Counted from the first letter of the stretch, positions 6,993 through 14,613 are shown. The stretch is DNA of 20,295 nt from Ruminococcus sp. (GCA_004555265.1 SFIQ01000031.1:1-20295), one strand, 5' to 3'. The notes: a model not told the origin generated them from the sequence alone. Numbers and translations are program-made.

Positions 6993-7247
6993 TTACATCT
7001 TTCCCGAAAAATATTGTCCATTTTTATGGTAAATACGGTGTTCGGCTTTATTTCGGTAATAATTTTCCAAAGTTTGCGCCGTCAAACGCACATCGCGGCG
7101 CATTTCATAAAGACAGGCAAGGCGGCGGTAGGCCTCGCGGCGGCTGTCGCCGGTTAAGGATTTGGCAACGGGCAGAAAACGGTCGATTTGCCCGGTCAGT
7201 TTCGCCTCCTGTGCACGGTATTCGCGGGATAATTCGGCAAGTGTCAT
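6993..7247 (-). CDS. small helical protein of unknown function, putative SOS-regulated
   Basis: This protein has 84 residues when started at the ATG at 7247, which follows GAGGGG at suitable spacing; an earlier in-frame ATG at 7271 has no ribosome site. The sequence starts MTLAELSREYRAQEAKLTGQ and is strongly charged and helical, with likely antiparallel helices at about 5-35 and 40-75 and a short polar tail (YHKNGQYFSGKM). No enzyme motif, signal or membrane segment is present. I associate similar short ORFs with Clostridia but know no function. A promoter at 7301-7329 and a LexA-like box at 7275-7288 lie directly upstream, so induction by DNA damage is plausible. The stop codon lies about 20 bases from the next promoter, so it is probably a single-gene unit. 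Confidence 0.7.
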   Translation of the reverse strand: MTLAELSREYRAQEAKLTGQIDRFLPVAKSLTGDSRREAYRRLACLYEMRRDVRLTAQTLENYYRNKAEHRIYHKNGQYFSGKM

Positions 7248-7274
7248 GGTGCACCCCTCTTTCGCAAACAAAAC

Positions 7275-7288
7275 AGAACAAATGTTCG
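7275..7288. promoter_or_regulatory. LexA (SOS) box-like operator
   Basis: AGAACAAATGTTCG matches the Firmicutes LexA/DinR box (CGAAC-N4-GTTCG) at every fixed position except the first base. GAACA and TGTTC form a perfect inverted repeat. It covers roughly +6 to +19 of the transcript predicted from the promoter at 7301-7329, an ideal place for repression. Confidence 0.6.
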
Positions 7289-7300
7289 ATTACTGTTTGC

Positions 7301-7329
7301 ATAGTAGCACAATTCCGTTAGAGATACAA
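7301..7329 (-). promoter_or_regulatory. promoter of the small helical protein gene
   Basis: On the minus strand: TTGTAT (7329-7324), a 17-base spacer, and TACTAT (7306-7301), with TGC just before the -10 giving an extended -10 element. Transcription would start near 7294, upstream of the LexA-like box. Confidence 0.6.
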
Positions 7330-7603
7330 TAACACCTTTTTCGGGAAAGTCCGCTTTTTTGGACATTGTGTATGGTAAAAGTGCGGCGGAGGTAACCTGT
7401 CCGAATACAGGCGCCCCCTGCCCGCCCGTCGATTTTGATGTGATTTGCCCCTCCGTCACGCGCTTTGCGCGTGCCACCTCCCCGTAAACGGGGCGGTTTG
7501 CGGAACGGTCAAGACCGTTCCCTACGGGTTGTAGGGGCGATTCACGAATCGCCCGTTTGTCATTCTGAGCCGATAGGCGAAGAATCTCGTCTCGTATATT
7601 TTT

Positions 7604-7676
7604 ATTTTGTGCTATTGGAGATCCTTCGCTATCGCGCAGAATGACAAATTGGGGATCGATGTGAATTGACGGCGGG
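7604..7676. repeat. 73-bp direct repeat, copy 1
   Basis: Matches 7933-8005 at 70 of 73 positions by eye. It includes GATCCTTCGCTATCGCGCAG, GATGTGAATTGACGGCGGG and the start of a GGCGGG palindrome. Such a close match implies recent duplication or gene conversion inside the repeat cluster. Confidence 0.85.
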
Positions 7677-7741
7677 AGCAAGCCCCCGCCCTACTCTATC
7701 ATAACAGACATTTCCCCGAACAGGGGAATCACCCCGCCCTA
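7671..7741 (+). repeat. 71-bp dispersed repeat (inverted partner at 14142)
   Basis: Two palindromes (GGCGGGAGCAAGCCCCCGCC and one formed by TTCCCC...GGGGAA) are joined by a linker with ATAACAGACA. The reverse complement of 14142-14212 matches it at 67 of 71 positions. Confidence 0.85.
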
Positions 7742-7932
7742 CCATAGAAATTTCATTTCGTGCGTAGGGGTCGGCGTCTCGACGACCCGTTGTAGGGGCG
7801 GGTTTCCACGCCCGCCCGCGAATTTTGCTGTGATTTTGCCCCTCCGTCACGCGCTTTGCGCGTGCCACCCGCTGACGGCGGCGGTCTCCCTCTGTCGCTT
7901 CGCGACATCTCCCTCACACTGTGAGGGAGTCT

Positions 7933-8005
7933 ATTTTGTGCTTTTGTAGATCCTTCGCTATCGCGCAGGATGACAAATTGGGGATCGATGTGAATTGACG
8001 GCGGG
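7933..8005. repeat. 73-bp direct repeat, copy 2
   Basis: Second copy of the unit at 7604-7676, 329 bases downstream and in the same direction. It differs at three positions and, like copy 1, leads straight into a GGCGGG palindrome. Confidence 0.85.
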
Positions 8006-8196
8006 GGCAAGCCCCCGCCCTACCGATAAACCAATTTGCATTGCAAAAAGATTACGGGGCGTCGAGTCGTCTCCCCGTAATAAATTACATCTATTTTCGC
8101 GGGCGAACACAGTTCGCCCCTACGCACGCAATATTTTTTCGCGCAGGGGTCGCCGAGCCGTCGCCCCATACAAACACAAATCCCAATTCATCTACA

Positions 8197-8240
8197 TAAA
8201 CACGGGCAATTCCCCAATGAGAGGAATTGCCCGTGTTTTG
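8197..8240 (-). terminator. terminator after the two-component locus
   Basis: CACGGGCAATTCC (8201-8213) and GGAATTGCCCGTG (8223-8235) form a perfect 13-bp stem, extendable by three A-T pairs, with a nine-base loop. It lies about 20 bases beyond the end of the kinase coding sequence. The T tract is short in both directions. Confidence 0.65.
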
Positions 8241-8258
8241 CATTGTATAGAATCTAAA

Positions 8259-10655
8259 TCATTGCAACGGCTCGCCGTGATACAGCGGCAGAGAAACCGT
8301 CGCCTTGAACAAATCGCCGTCGATTTCAAGTTTCAACTCGCCGTCCTGCAAGCGGCAAAGGTCTTTGGCAATCGACAGCCCCAGCCCACTGCCCTCCAAG
8401 GTGCGCGAGGCATCGCCGCGCACAAAGCGCTGTGTCAGCCGTTGTCATCCGATTTTATCACATCCACATAGACGCGCGAACCGGCAAGCGAATATTTGCG
8501 CGCGTTGGAAAGCAGGTTATCCATAATCCGCCAAGTTTTTTGGCTGTCGGCAAGCACCACAGGTGCTTCGGTAGGCTCGTTTAACATAATTTGCAAATTC
8601 CGTTCGGTAAAGCCGTCTTCCATTTCGCCGACCGCCTGCACGGCAAGCTCATACAGATTCACCTGCATTTTGTTGAGCGTCACCGCGCCCGAAGACGCCT
8701 TTGACGCCTCGACCAAATCCTCAATCAGCCGTTTTAAGCGAATGGACTTTTCATCGAGCACCGTAATGTATTTTTGCGCGTCTGTATCGAGTATATCGCA
8801 TTTTTTCAGCAAATCCACATAGGAAATAATCGAAGTCAGCGGGGTTTTCAAATCGTGCGAAACATTGGTAATCAGCTCGGTTTTCATCCGCTCGCCTTTT
8901 CGCCTTTAACGGCGCGGGCATGGTGTGCGTATCTAATTCTTTCGGTGTTTCGCCCGATTTGCTTTGCTCGGCGGCGACAATGATTTCGTCCAGCGCACGC
9001 ACATATTTCCAAATCAAAACCAACGCCGTCAAATTGACCGCAACGATGCACGGCAATGTGAAGAACCAAGAACCGCTTGCGGATAATATCAACGCCAAAA
9101 CCGCATTGACGCCCACATACAGCGCCACGAACAGCCACGCCTTTTGCGGCAGGCGCACAAGTTTCATCTGCAATGCGTCTTTCGCTTTGGCAACAACGCG
9201 TTTTATCCGTTTTACAAAGGCTTTGCATTGTTTCCACAGCCATAAAATGAGTTTGACAGTCAGCATGGCGCGCACAAAGGATTGTTTTGCTTTTGCAAAC
9301 TTTGCCGTGGAAGTGAACCACTCCATTAACATGGCATACACCGCCGCGCACAACAGCGCAATGCCCAAACACAAAAGCGATACATTGCGGATATAATAGG
9401 TGGCTGCATCGTCAAACACATACGCGTCCAACAGCGCCGCCGCACCGTACAGCCCGAGAAATGAAAGTCCCCAAGAAAGGATGAAATGCAGGTCGGTCGG
9501 GATTTTATCCAACACCGAGAATTGCACGCCTTCTTCACCGCGCACACGCCCTGCAACAAGCAACAAATAAATGGACAACATCAACGCGATGGCAAGCAAA
9601 AGCAACGCCGCATACAACAGATAGCCGAGCCGATCGGTATTGTCATAGAAGGTTTGCGAGGCGGTGTAAAGCGCGTCGCTCGGTTCAAAGGGTAAATCCG
9701 CACAAAGGTAAATATCAAATCCTTCGTCGCCGAAAGCACTGCCGAGCCAATCGGGCAAGGCGTCATAGCCGAGTTCCTGTACTTCCGTATCATACAGCGT
9801 GTCCACCGACACCGCGTCGGAACAATACACCACACCCCGTTCGGCAGAAACGCCCAGCACCCAAGCGGCAGGGTTGTTTTGAAACAGTGCATAAAATTCC
9901 TCGGGCGTTTTCACGGGTGTTGGACAGTTTGTAAACGCTTCGCCCGTTTGGCTGTTTACCGCCAAATACCGAAAATTGACATACTGCGACAGGGTTTCGT
10001 TTGCAATCACCACGCTTGACTCAAACGCCCGCTTGGCCGCGGCAAGACGGCTGTTGTAAACCGATGCAATATTTTCTAAAACCGCATCTTCGGTCATCGT
10101 GTAATTGAAGGAAATCGAAATATCCGAAAAATACCGGAAGTGGTATACCATTTCACAGGATTCCAAATAGGCTTGTACCGCTGTTTTGTCATAATACGCG
10201 CCGGACGCCACAGTGGTACTGACCGCTTCCCCGTAAGCGTTGGTTACCGCCACGGGCATAGTGGTTTCATATTCCTCGGCGCTCTCCTCCGTATAAGTAT
10301 ACCGGTCTCGCGCCTCTTTTTCCGACTGCGCCTGAAACGCGCGGAACTGTTCGAGCGCGCGCGTTTGCTCCGCTTCAAGCGTGTCATAATTTTCGGCGCG
10401 CTCTTCTTCCCACGTGCCTGCCAGCGCGCCGTTTTTCACCTGCTTTGCGGCGACGGCAAGTTCGTTATAAAACATCGCCGTGTCGGTAAATTCGGCATTT
10501 TCGCGCACCAAAAGGTTTTTCCAGCCGTAATCATGCAGCATTTTGGTGATTTCCACACAGCACCAAGCGCTCGACAGCACGCACAACGCGGCAAGCAGGA
10601 ACGCTGTGACTTTCATGCCGTAACTGTATTTAATACCGTTCGATTTTGTAGCCAA
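8259..10655 (-). pseudogene. multi-pass sensor histidine kinase, disrupted by two lesions
   Basis: Read from 10655 (TTG with an AGGTGG site inside the regulator gene, or the ATG at 10616), the protein has a membrane helix at 14-34, an extracytoplasmic sensor of ~300 residues, and further helices near 345-369, 391-412, 424-446, 507-527 and 530-552. At codon 586 an AAAA run (8897-8900) carries one base too many; removing it joins the frame to GERMKTELITNVSHDLKTPL, the H-box. That frame continues through the dimerization helices and the N-box (NLLSNARKYS) but meets a stop at 8435-8437. A third frame from 8438 encodes LTQRFVRGD, SGLGLSIAKDL and the normal kinase end at 8259. About 25 residues of the ATP-binding domain are missing at that join. 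Two independent lesions indicate a dead or decaying gene beside an intact regulator. Confidence 0.85.
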
Positions 10656-11319
10656 TACCCCACACCACCTTTAAATACTTGGGTTCTTTCGGGTTGATTT
10701 CGATTTTTTCGCGGATACGGCGAATATGTACCGTCACGGTTTTCTCACTCGAAAACGCCGGCTCATTCCAAACCGCTTCATAAATTTGGTTGGTTGAAAG
10801 CACCCTGCCCATATTTTTCATCAACAACTCCAAAATGCCGTACTCGGTTGCGGTCAAATGCACCGCTTCGCCGTCCAGCAGAACCTCTTTCGCTTCGGGG
10901 TCAAGCGACAGCCCGCCCGTGGTCAACACATTTTCGCGCGTTTCTATACTCCCCAAGGTCGCATAACGGCGAATTTGCGATTTGACGCGCGCCATCAGCT
11001 CTAACGGGTTAAAAGGCTTGGTGACATAATCGTCCGCGCCGAACGAAAGTCCTGTGATTTTGTCGGTATCCTCACTTTTTGCCGAAAGCAGAATAATCGG
11101 CACATTGTGAAACTCGCGCAGCTGCAATGTCGCGTTTAAGCCGTCCAGCCCCGGCATCATAATATCGAGAATGATACAATGAATTTCGTTTGCCCTTGCC
11201 GCCGCAAGCGCTTCCTCGCCGTTGGTCGCTTTCACGACCTCGTACCCCTCTAAATGCAAATAGATTTCCAAAGACTCCAAAATCGCCTGATCATCATCAC
11301 AAATTAAAACCGTATACAT
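10630..11319 (-). CDS. OmpR/PhoB-family response regulator
   Basis: This 229-residue protein has a receiver domain with the acidic pocket DDD (8-10), phospho-acceptor D52 (LDIMMPGLDG), S79 and K101 (YVTKPF). A winged-helix DNA-binding domain follows, marked by LTATEYGILELLM, RVLSTNQIYEAVW, VTVHIRRIREKIE and the final VVWGIGYKIERY. Length and domain order are normal and every key residue is present. The ATG at 11319 follows GAGGGG by eight bases. Its end overlaps the start of the kinase gene by about 26 bases, so they were translated from one transcript. With the kinase broken, it may be phosphorylated by another kinase, work unphosphorylated, or be on its way to loss. Targets are unknown. Confidence 0.95.
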   Translation of the reverse strand: MYTVLICDDDQAILESLEIYLHLEGYEVVKATNGEEALAAARANEIHCIILDIMMPGLDGLNATLQLREFHNVPIILLSAKSEDTDKITGLSFGADDYVTKPFNPLELMARVKSQIRRYATLGSIETRENVLTTGGLSLDPEAKEVLLDGEAVHLTATEYGILELLMKNMGRVLSTNQIYEAVWNEPAFSSEKTVTVHIRRIREKIEINPKEPKYLKVVWGIGYKIERY

Positions 11320-11364
11320 AACCGTTTCCCCTCATTTTTCGTTTGCGTTTTTGCGTATAACAGT

Positions 11365-11393
11365 ATCATAGCAGATTTTCACCGTTTGTGAAA
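11365..11393 (-). promoter_or_regulatory. promoter of the response regulator with overlapping palindrome
   Basis: On the minus strand: TTCACA (11392-11387), 16 bases, and TATGAT (11370-11365), with TGC giving an extended -10. The -35 lies inside the inverted repeat TTTCAC-AAACG-GTGAAA (11377-11393), a possible operator for autoregulation. Confidence 0.5.
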
Positions 11394-11409
11394 CCCCGTG
11401 AACACATTT

Positions 11410-11604
11410 TTATGCCGGTAACACAATTTGCCCCGACAGCACGCCGTACAGCGCGACTGCGCCGAAAGCAGACAGCGAATAGCCGACGGCATATGCGCCC
11501 TCGCAGGCATTTTGTAATCTTGGAAATTTCTGCTTTGCCAAAGTAACGAACAGCGAAACCGCCGCGCCGATTAAAATGACGGCAATCGAAATACACAAAA
11601 GCAT
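11410..11604 (-). CDS. small two-helix membrane protein
   Basis: This protein has 64 residues from the ATG at 11604, which follows TAGGAGG by seven bases; longer upstream extensions lack a ribosome site. It has a first hydrophobic helix (about residues 2-21, CISIAVILIGAAVSLFVTLA), a short polar loop with KQKFPRLQNACEG, and a second hydrophobic stretch (about 38-58). The length and hairpin topology are clear but I do not recognise a family. It precedes the response regulator on the same strand with a 90-base gap that contains that gene's own promoter, so it may be co-transcribed in part. It could be an accessory protein of the two-component system or unrelated. Confidence 0.6.
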   Translation of the reverse strand: MLLCISIAVILIGAAVSLFVTLAKQKFPRLQNACEGAYAVGYSLSAFGAVALYGVLSGQIVLPA

Positions 11605-11658
11605 CCTGCACCCTCCTAAACGGCGGCAATGTGCCGCACAGCAATTTGGTTTACCCTG

Positions 11659-11686
11659 TTTATAACAAAAAAATCTAACAAAACAA
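11659..11686 (-). promoter_or_regulatory. possible promoter of the small membrane protein
   Basis: On the minus strand TTGTTT (11686-11681), 16 bases, TATAAA (11664-11659). The match is moderate. It is divergent from the EF-G-like gene promoter, and the two share the 255-base spacer. Confidence 0.4.
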
Positions 11687-11756
11687 GACACAAAAAGGTT
11701 ACAACTTTCTTACAACGGTTTGTCGAACAGTTTTACAAATTCTATGAAAAATATGG

Positions 11757-11785
11757 TTGCTATTTTTATGCATATGTGCTATAAT
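11757..11785 (+). promoter_or_regulatory. promoter of the EF-G-like gene
   Basis: TTGCTA (11757-11762), a 17-base spacer and TATAAT (11780-11785), preceded by TGC as an extended -10. This predicts a start near 11792 and a leader of about 68 bases. Confidence 0.7.
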
Positions 11786-11859
11786 TTTTACATACTTGCT
11801 AAAAAAATTATATGTTTTTCATATAGATACGGCAGGAATTGAGTTTAGGAGGCTCTTTT

Positions 11860-13929
11860 ATGAAAGCATACAGCGCAAATAACATACGCAACATCGCGGT
11901 TCTGGGACACGGCGGCAAGGGCAAAACCACCCTTTGCGAAGCGATGCTCTATACGGCGGGTGCAACCGACCGTCTCGGTCGTGTGGCAGACGGCAACACC
12001 GTTTTGGATTTTGACGCGGAAGAAAAGCGCCGTAAATCCTCGGTTTCCTCTGCTATGGCGGCGATTGAATGGGATAATACCAAATTAAATATTATCGACG
12101 CCCCCGGTCTGTTTGACTTTGCGGGCGGCGCGGCGGAGGCTGTACGCGCGGCGGAAGCCGTGTTGATTGTCACTTCGGCGGGCTCGGGCGTAGATGTCGG
12201 CACCGAAAAGGCGTTCAAAGCCGCCGAAAAAAGCGGCGCGGCAAAATTCTTTGCCATCACCAAAACCGACTCCGACCACCGCAGTTTTTACAAAACCTTT
12301 GACGCGCTCAAAGCGGTTTACGGCAACAAACTTTGCCCGACGATTATCCCCTATATGGAGGGCAATCTCGTCAAATGCTATGTCAACCTGATGACGGGTA
12401 TGGCGTATGCCTACACCGACGGCAAAGCGCAAAAGGTCGATATGCCCGACGACCCCGTCATTGCGGAAATGACTTCGGCATTTATGGAGGCGGTCGCCAC
12501 CACCGACGACGCGCTGATGGAAAAATTCTTTGAGGGCGAATCCTTTACCAAAGAGGAAATCTTAAAGGGGCTTTGTATTGGCATTTTTGACGGCTCGATT
12601 TACCCCGTTTACGCGGTTTCGGGCTTGACCGGTGCCGCAGTCGACCAGCTTTTGTATGGGCTTGCGTGGTCTGCCCCCGGCGCATACGGCTATGCGGGCG
12701 AAGACGCCGAATACGAAAACGGCGATGTCAATATTTTGCCCTGTAACGAGGCAGGGCCGCTTGCCGCGGTATGCTTTAAAACCGTTGCCGACCCGTTTGT
12801 CGGCAAAATGTCGTTCTTTAAGGTGATTTCGGGTAAACTGACGGCAGATTCCGTCGCATACAACCCGCGCACGGGCGAAACCGAAAAAATCGGCAAAATC
12901 GTCACCGTCAAAGGCGCAAAGCAAGAGGACGCGAAAGAAATCCCCGCGGGCGACATCGGCGTTTTGACGAAGCTTGCCGGCGTGAAAACAGGCGATACGC
13001 TTTGCGACCCGAAGAACATTTTGAAATTACAGGGTGTGGACTTCCCCGCGCCGTGCCTGTCTATGGCAATTAAGGTCTCGAAAAAAGGCGAGGAGGAAAA
13101 GGTTGCCGCAGGTTTGCAACGCTTGATGGAGGAAGACCCCACCATTCGCTACACGAACAACACCGAAACACGCGAACAGATTTTGTCGGGGCTCGGCGAA
13201 CAGCATTTGGATGTGATTGTGTCGAAACTCAAAAACAAATTCGGCGTGGAGGTCACTTTGGAAGTACCGAAGGTCGCTTACCGCGAAACCGTGCGCAAAA
13301 AAGTCGAAGCACAGGGCAGACATAAAAAACAATCGGGCGGCCACGGGCAGTTCGGCGATGTTTGGATTAAATTTGAGCCCTGCGACAGCGACGATTTGGT
13401 GTTTGAAACGGCGGTTGTCGGCGGTTCCGTGCCGAAGAATTTCTTCCCCGCGGTGGAAAAAGGCTTGCGCGAGTGCGTCGAAAAAGGCTTTGCGGCAGGC
13501 TACCCGATGGTCGGCTTGAAAGCTACGCTCTATGACGGCTCTTACCACCCCGTGGACTCCTCCGAAATGGCGTTTAAAACCGCGGCGTCGCTTTGCTTTA
13601 AAAATGCGATGCCCAACGCCGATGTGGCAATTTTGGAACCGATTGGCACGCTCAACGCCTTCATGCCCGACGACAATTTGGGCGACATTATGGGCGATGT
13701 CACCAAACGCCGCGGCAGAGTGCTTGGTATGGGGCCGGCAGACGAGCCGAAAATGCAGGAACTTGTCGCCGAAGTACCGATGGCGGAAATGGGCGACTTT
13801 TCAACCGTCCTGCGCTCGGTAACGGCCGGCAGAGGGTCGTTCACCTTTGCGTTTGCACGCTATGAGCAAGCACCGAAAGAGGTCGCCGACAAAGTGATTG
13901 CCGACCGCGCCGCCGAAAAAGCGGAATAA
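11860..13929 (+). CDS. elongation factor G-like GTPase (EF-G paralogue)
   Basis: This 689-residue protein starts at the ATG at 11860, placed eight bases after TAGGAGG. It has the full EF-G domain plan: G domain, domain II, domain III (around EEDPTIRYTNNTETREQIL), domain IV (GRHKKQSGGHGQFGDVWIKF, then HPVDSSEMAFKTAA) and domain V. The G domain is unusual: the P-loop is GHGGKGKTT (16-24) rather than GHIDAGKTT, G3 is DAPGLFDF (80-87) with Leu where EF-G has the catalytic His, and G4 is TKTD (134-137) instead of NKxD. These changes place it with the Firmicutes EF-G-like paralogues rather than canonical FusA. It is single, with its own promoter and no ribosomal-protein neighbours. A translation-factor role is inferred; the step it serves is unknown. 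Confidence 0.9.
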   Translation: MKAYSANNIRNIAVLGHGGKGKTTLCEAMLYTAGATDRLGRVADGNTVLDFDAEEKRRKSSVSSAMAAIEWDNTKLNIIDAPGLFDFAGGAAEAVRAAEAVLIVTSAGSGVDVGTEKAFKAAEKSGAAKFFAITKTDSDHRSFYKTFDALKAVYGNKLCPTIIPYMEGNLVKCYVNLMTGMAYAYTDGKAQKVDMPDDPVIAEMTSAFMEAVATTDDALMEKFFEGESFTKEEILKGLCIGIFDGSIYPVYAVSGLTGAAVDQLLYGLAWSAPGAYGYAGEDAEYENGDVNILPCNEAGPLAAVCFKTVADPFVGKMSFFKVISGKLTADSVAYNPRTGETEKIGKIVTVKGAKQEDAKEIPAGDIGVLTKLAGVKTGDTLCDPKNILKLQGVDFPAPCLSMAIKVSKKGEEEKVAAGLQRLMEEDPTIRYTNNTETREQILSGLGEQHLDVIVSKLKNKFGVEVTLEVPKVAYRETVRKKVEAQGRHKKQSGGHGQFGDVWIKFEPCDSDDLVFETAVVGGSVPKNFFPAVEKGLRECVEKGFAAGYPMVGLKATLYDGSYHPVDSSEMAFKTAASLCFKNAMPNADVAILEPIGTLNAFMPDDNLGDIMGDVTKRRGRVLGMGPADEPKMQELVAEVPMAEMGDFSTVLRSVTAGRGSFTFAFARYEQAPKEVADKVIADRAAEKAE

Positions 13930-14046
13930 GTACATCGTAGAGTTACTTTGTGGGAAATCTTTGCGTTGTCCTCTCAATTGGAAACGCCATCGTGGAGGGA
14001 CCGGTCGGAAACACATCCCGCAAAGTCGCATCAAATTGCATAGAAA

Positions 14047-14089
14047 CACCCCGCAGACCGTTCGTGGCCTGCGGGGTGATGTTTTGTTT
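14047..14089 (+). terminator. terminator after the EF-G-like gene
   Basis: CACCCCGCAG (14047-14056) pairs perfectly with CTGCGGGGTG (14069-14078), loop 12 bases, followed by ATGTTTTGTTT. It is 118 bases past the stop codon. The 13930-14046 stretch between them holds only weak inverted repeats (TTTGTGGGA with TCCCGCAAA) and no gene. Confidence 0.65.
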
Positions 14090-14102
14090 AGATAGCGCGT
14101 GT

Positions 14103-14250
14103 AGAATGATAAATTGGGGTTTTTGGGGGTAATTTATACGTTAGGGCGGGGTGATTCCCCTGATAGGGGAAATGTCTGTTATAATAAAGTAGGGCGGGGG
14201 CTTGCTCCCGCCGCAAAGTGCCCGAATTCGGAGAATTTTGCTCCCGCCGT
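14103..14250. repeat. dispersed repeat cluster with an inverted 71-bp unit
   Basis: AGAATGATAAATTGGGG (14103-14119) matches the AGAATGACAAATTGGGG block of the cluster near 7638. It is followed by 14142-14212, which is an inverted copy of 7671-7741 (67 of 71 bases), ending in the palindrome GGCGGGGGCTTGCTCCCGCC (14193-14212). A short translation (GRGDSPDRGNVCYNKVGRG) appears in such repeats and should not be called a protein. Confidence 0.8.
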
Positions 14251-14289
14251 TAATTTTCACCCAATGCCGCAGAGTGCAATCGGGAAAAA

Positions 14290-14589
14290 CTACGCATACA
14301 TATCCACGGCGGCGCGGGCGGTGGTGACTTTCGCCACATACGCGGCAACCGCCTTGTGTGCGGGGTGGTTTTTGTAGGCGTCCAAATCCGATTCATTCGC
14401 CACCTTGACAACAAGCATCGCGTCAAAATTGCGGTCGCAAACCACCTCGTTTTTGAAAAATTCGATGGATTGCAATACCGGCACTTTCCCAATAAGCGCC
14501 TCTAACCCGTCTTTTACAATATCCACATTTTCCGCCTTGGTTTTGCCCTCGGCGTCTGCAAATTTCCACATGACCGTGTGTATTAACAT
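14290..14589 (-). CDS. Dabb (stress-responsive A/B barrel) family protein
   Basis: This 99-residue protein starts at the ATG at 14589, nine bases after AAAGGA; an in-frame GTG at 14610 lacks a site. The sequence follows the dimeric alpha-beta barrel pattern: MLIHTVMWKF as the first strand, a helix with AENVDIVKDGLEALIGKVP, the strand after SIEFFKNEV, FDAMLVVKV, then DLDAYKNHPAHKAVAAYVAKV ending near the C-terminus. The NHPAHK segment is characteristic of the family. It is cytoplasmic with no signal peptide. It lies 24 bases after the prepilin peptidase on the same strand, so it is probably the last gene of that operon. Family members range from stress proteins to small-molecule enzymes, and the substrate cannot be predicted. 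Confidence 0.85.
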   Translation of the reverse strand: MLIHTVMWKFADAEGKTKAENVDIVKDGLEALIGKVPVLQSIEFFKNEVVCDRNFDAMLVVKVANESDLDAYKNHPAHKAVAAYVAKVTTARAAVDMYA

Positions 14590-14613
14590 TTCAAAAATCC
14601 TTTCAAACACAGA

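Larger units (their letters stand above)
7380..8190. repeat. intergenic cluster of GC-rich palindromic and direct repeats
   Basis: About 800 bases without a credible gene. It contains short palindromes separated by fixed linkers such as TGTAGGGGCG and CCCTACG: GGAACGGTCAAGACCGTTCC (7502-7521), GGGCGATTCACGAATCGCCC (7535-7554), a GGCGGGxGCAAGCCCCCGCC type (7671-7690 and 8000-8019), CTCCCTCACACTGTGAGGGAG (7909-7929) and GGGCGAACACAGTTCGCCCC (8101-8120). A ~34-base block ending CGCGCTTTGCGCGTGCCACC occurs near 7444 and again near 7836. Open frames here are by-products of the repeats. Related units recur at 14,105-14,250 and 19,815-20,295. Confidence 0.8.

Noticed and set aside
7629..8010. ORFs with repeated text such as MPPSIHIDPQFVILRDSEG and VGRGDSPVRGNVCYD
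   Set aside because: They are translations of the dispersed repeats; the same peptide text reappears at 14114, where the repeat recurs. No ribosome site or composition supports a gene.
7380..8190. CRISPR array
   Set aside because: The repeats are heterogeneous palindromes with no constant repeat-spacer period, and no cas operon is present; the Cas4-like domain at the left edge belongs to DUF2779.
8890..8905. Programmed ribosomal frameshift in the kinase
   Set aside because: A +1 shift with no slippery heptamer or stimulatory structure is needed, and a second lesion downstream would still break the protein.
8751..10655. An intact 634-residue membrane protein
   Set aside because: Its last ~48 residues are out-of-frame translation of the kinase H-box region; the true continuation is in the next frame, so this is part of a disrupted kinase.
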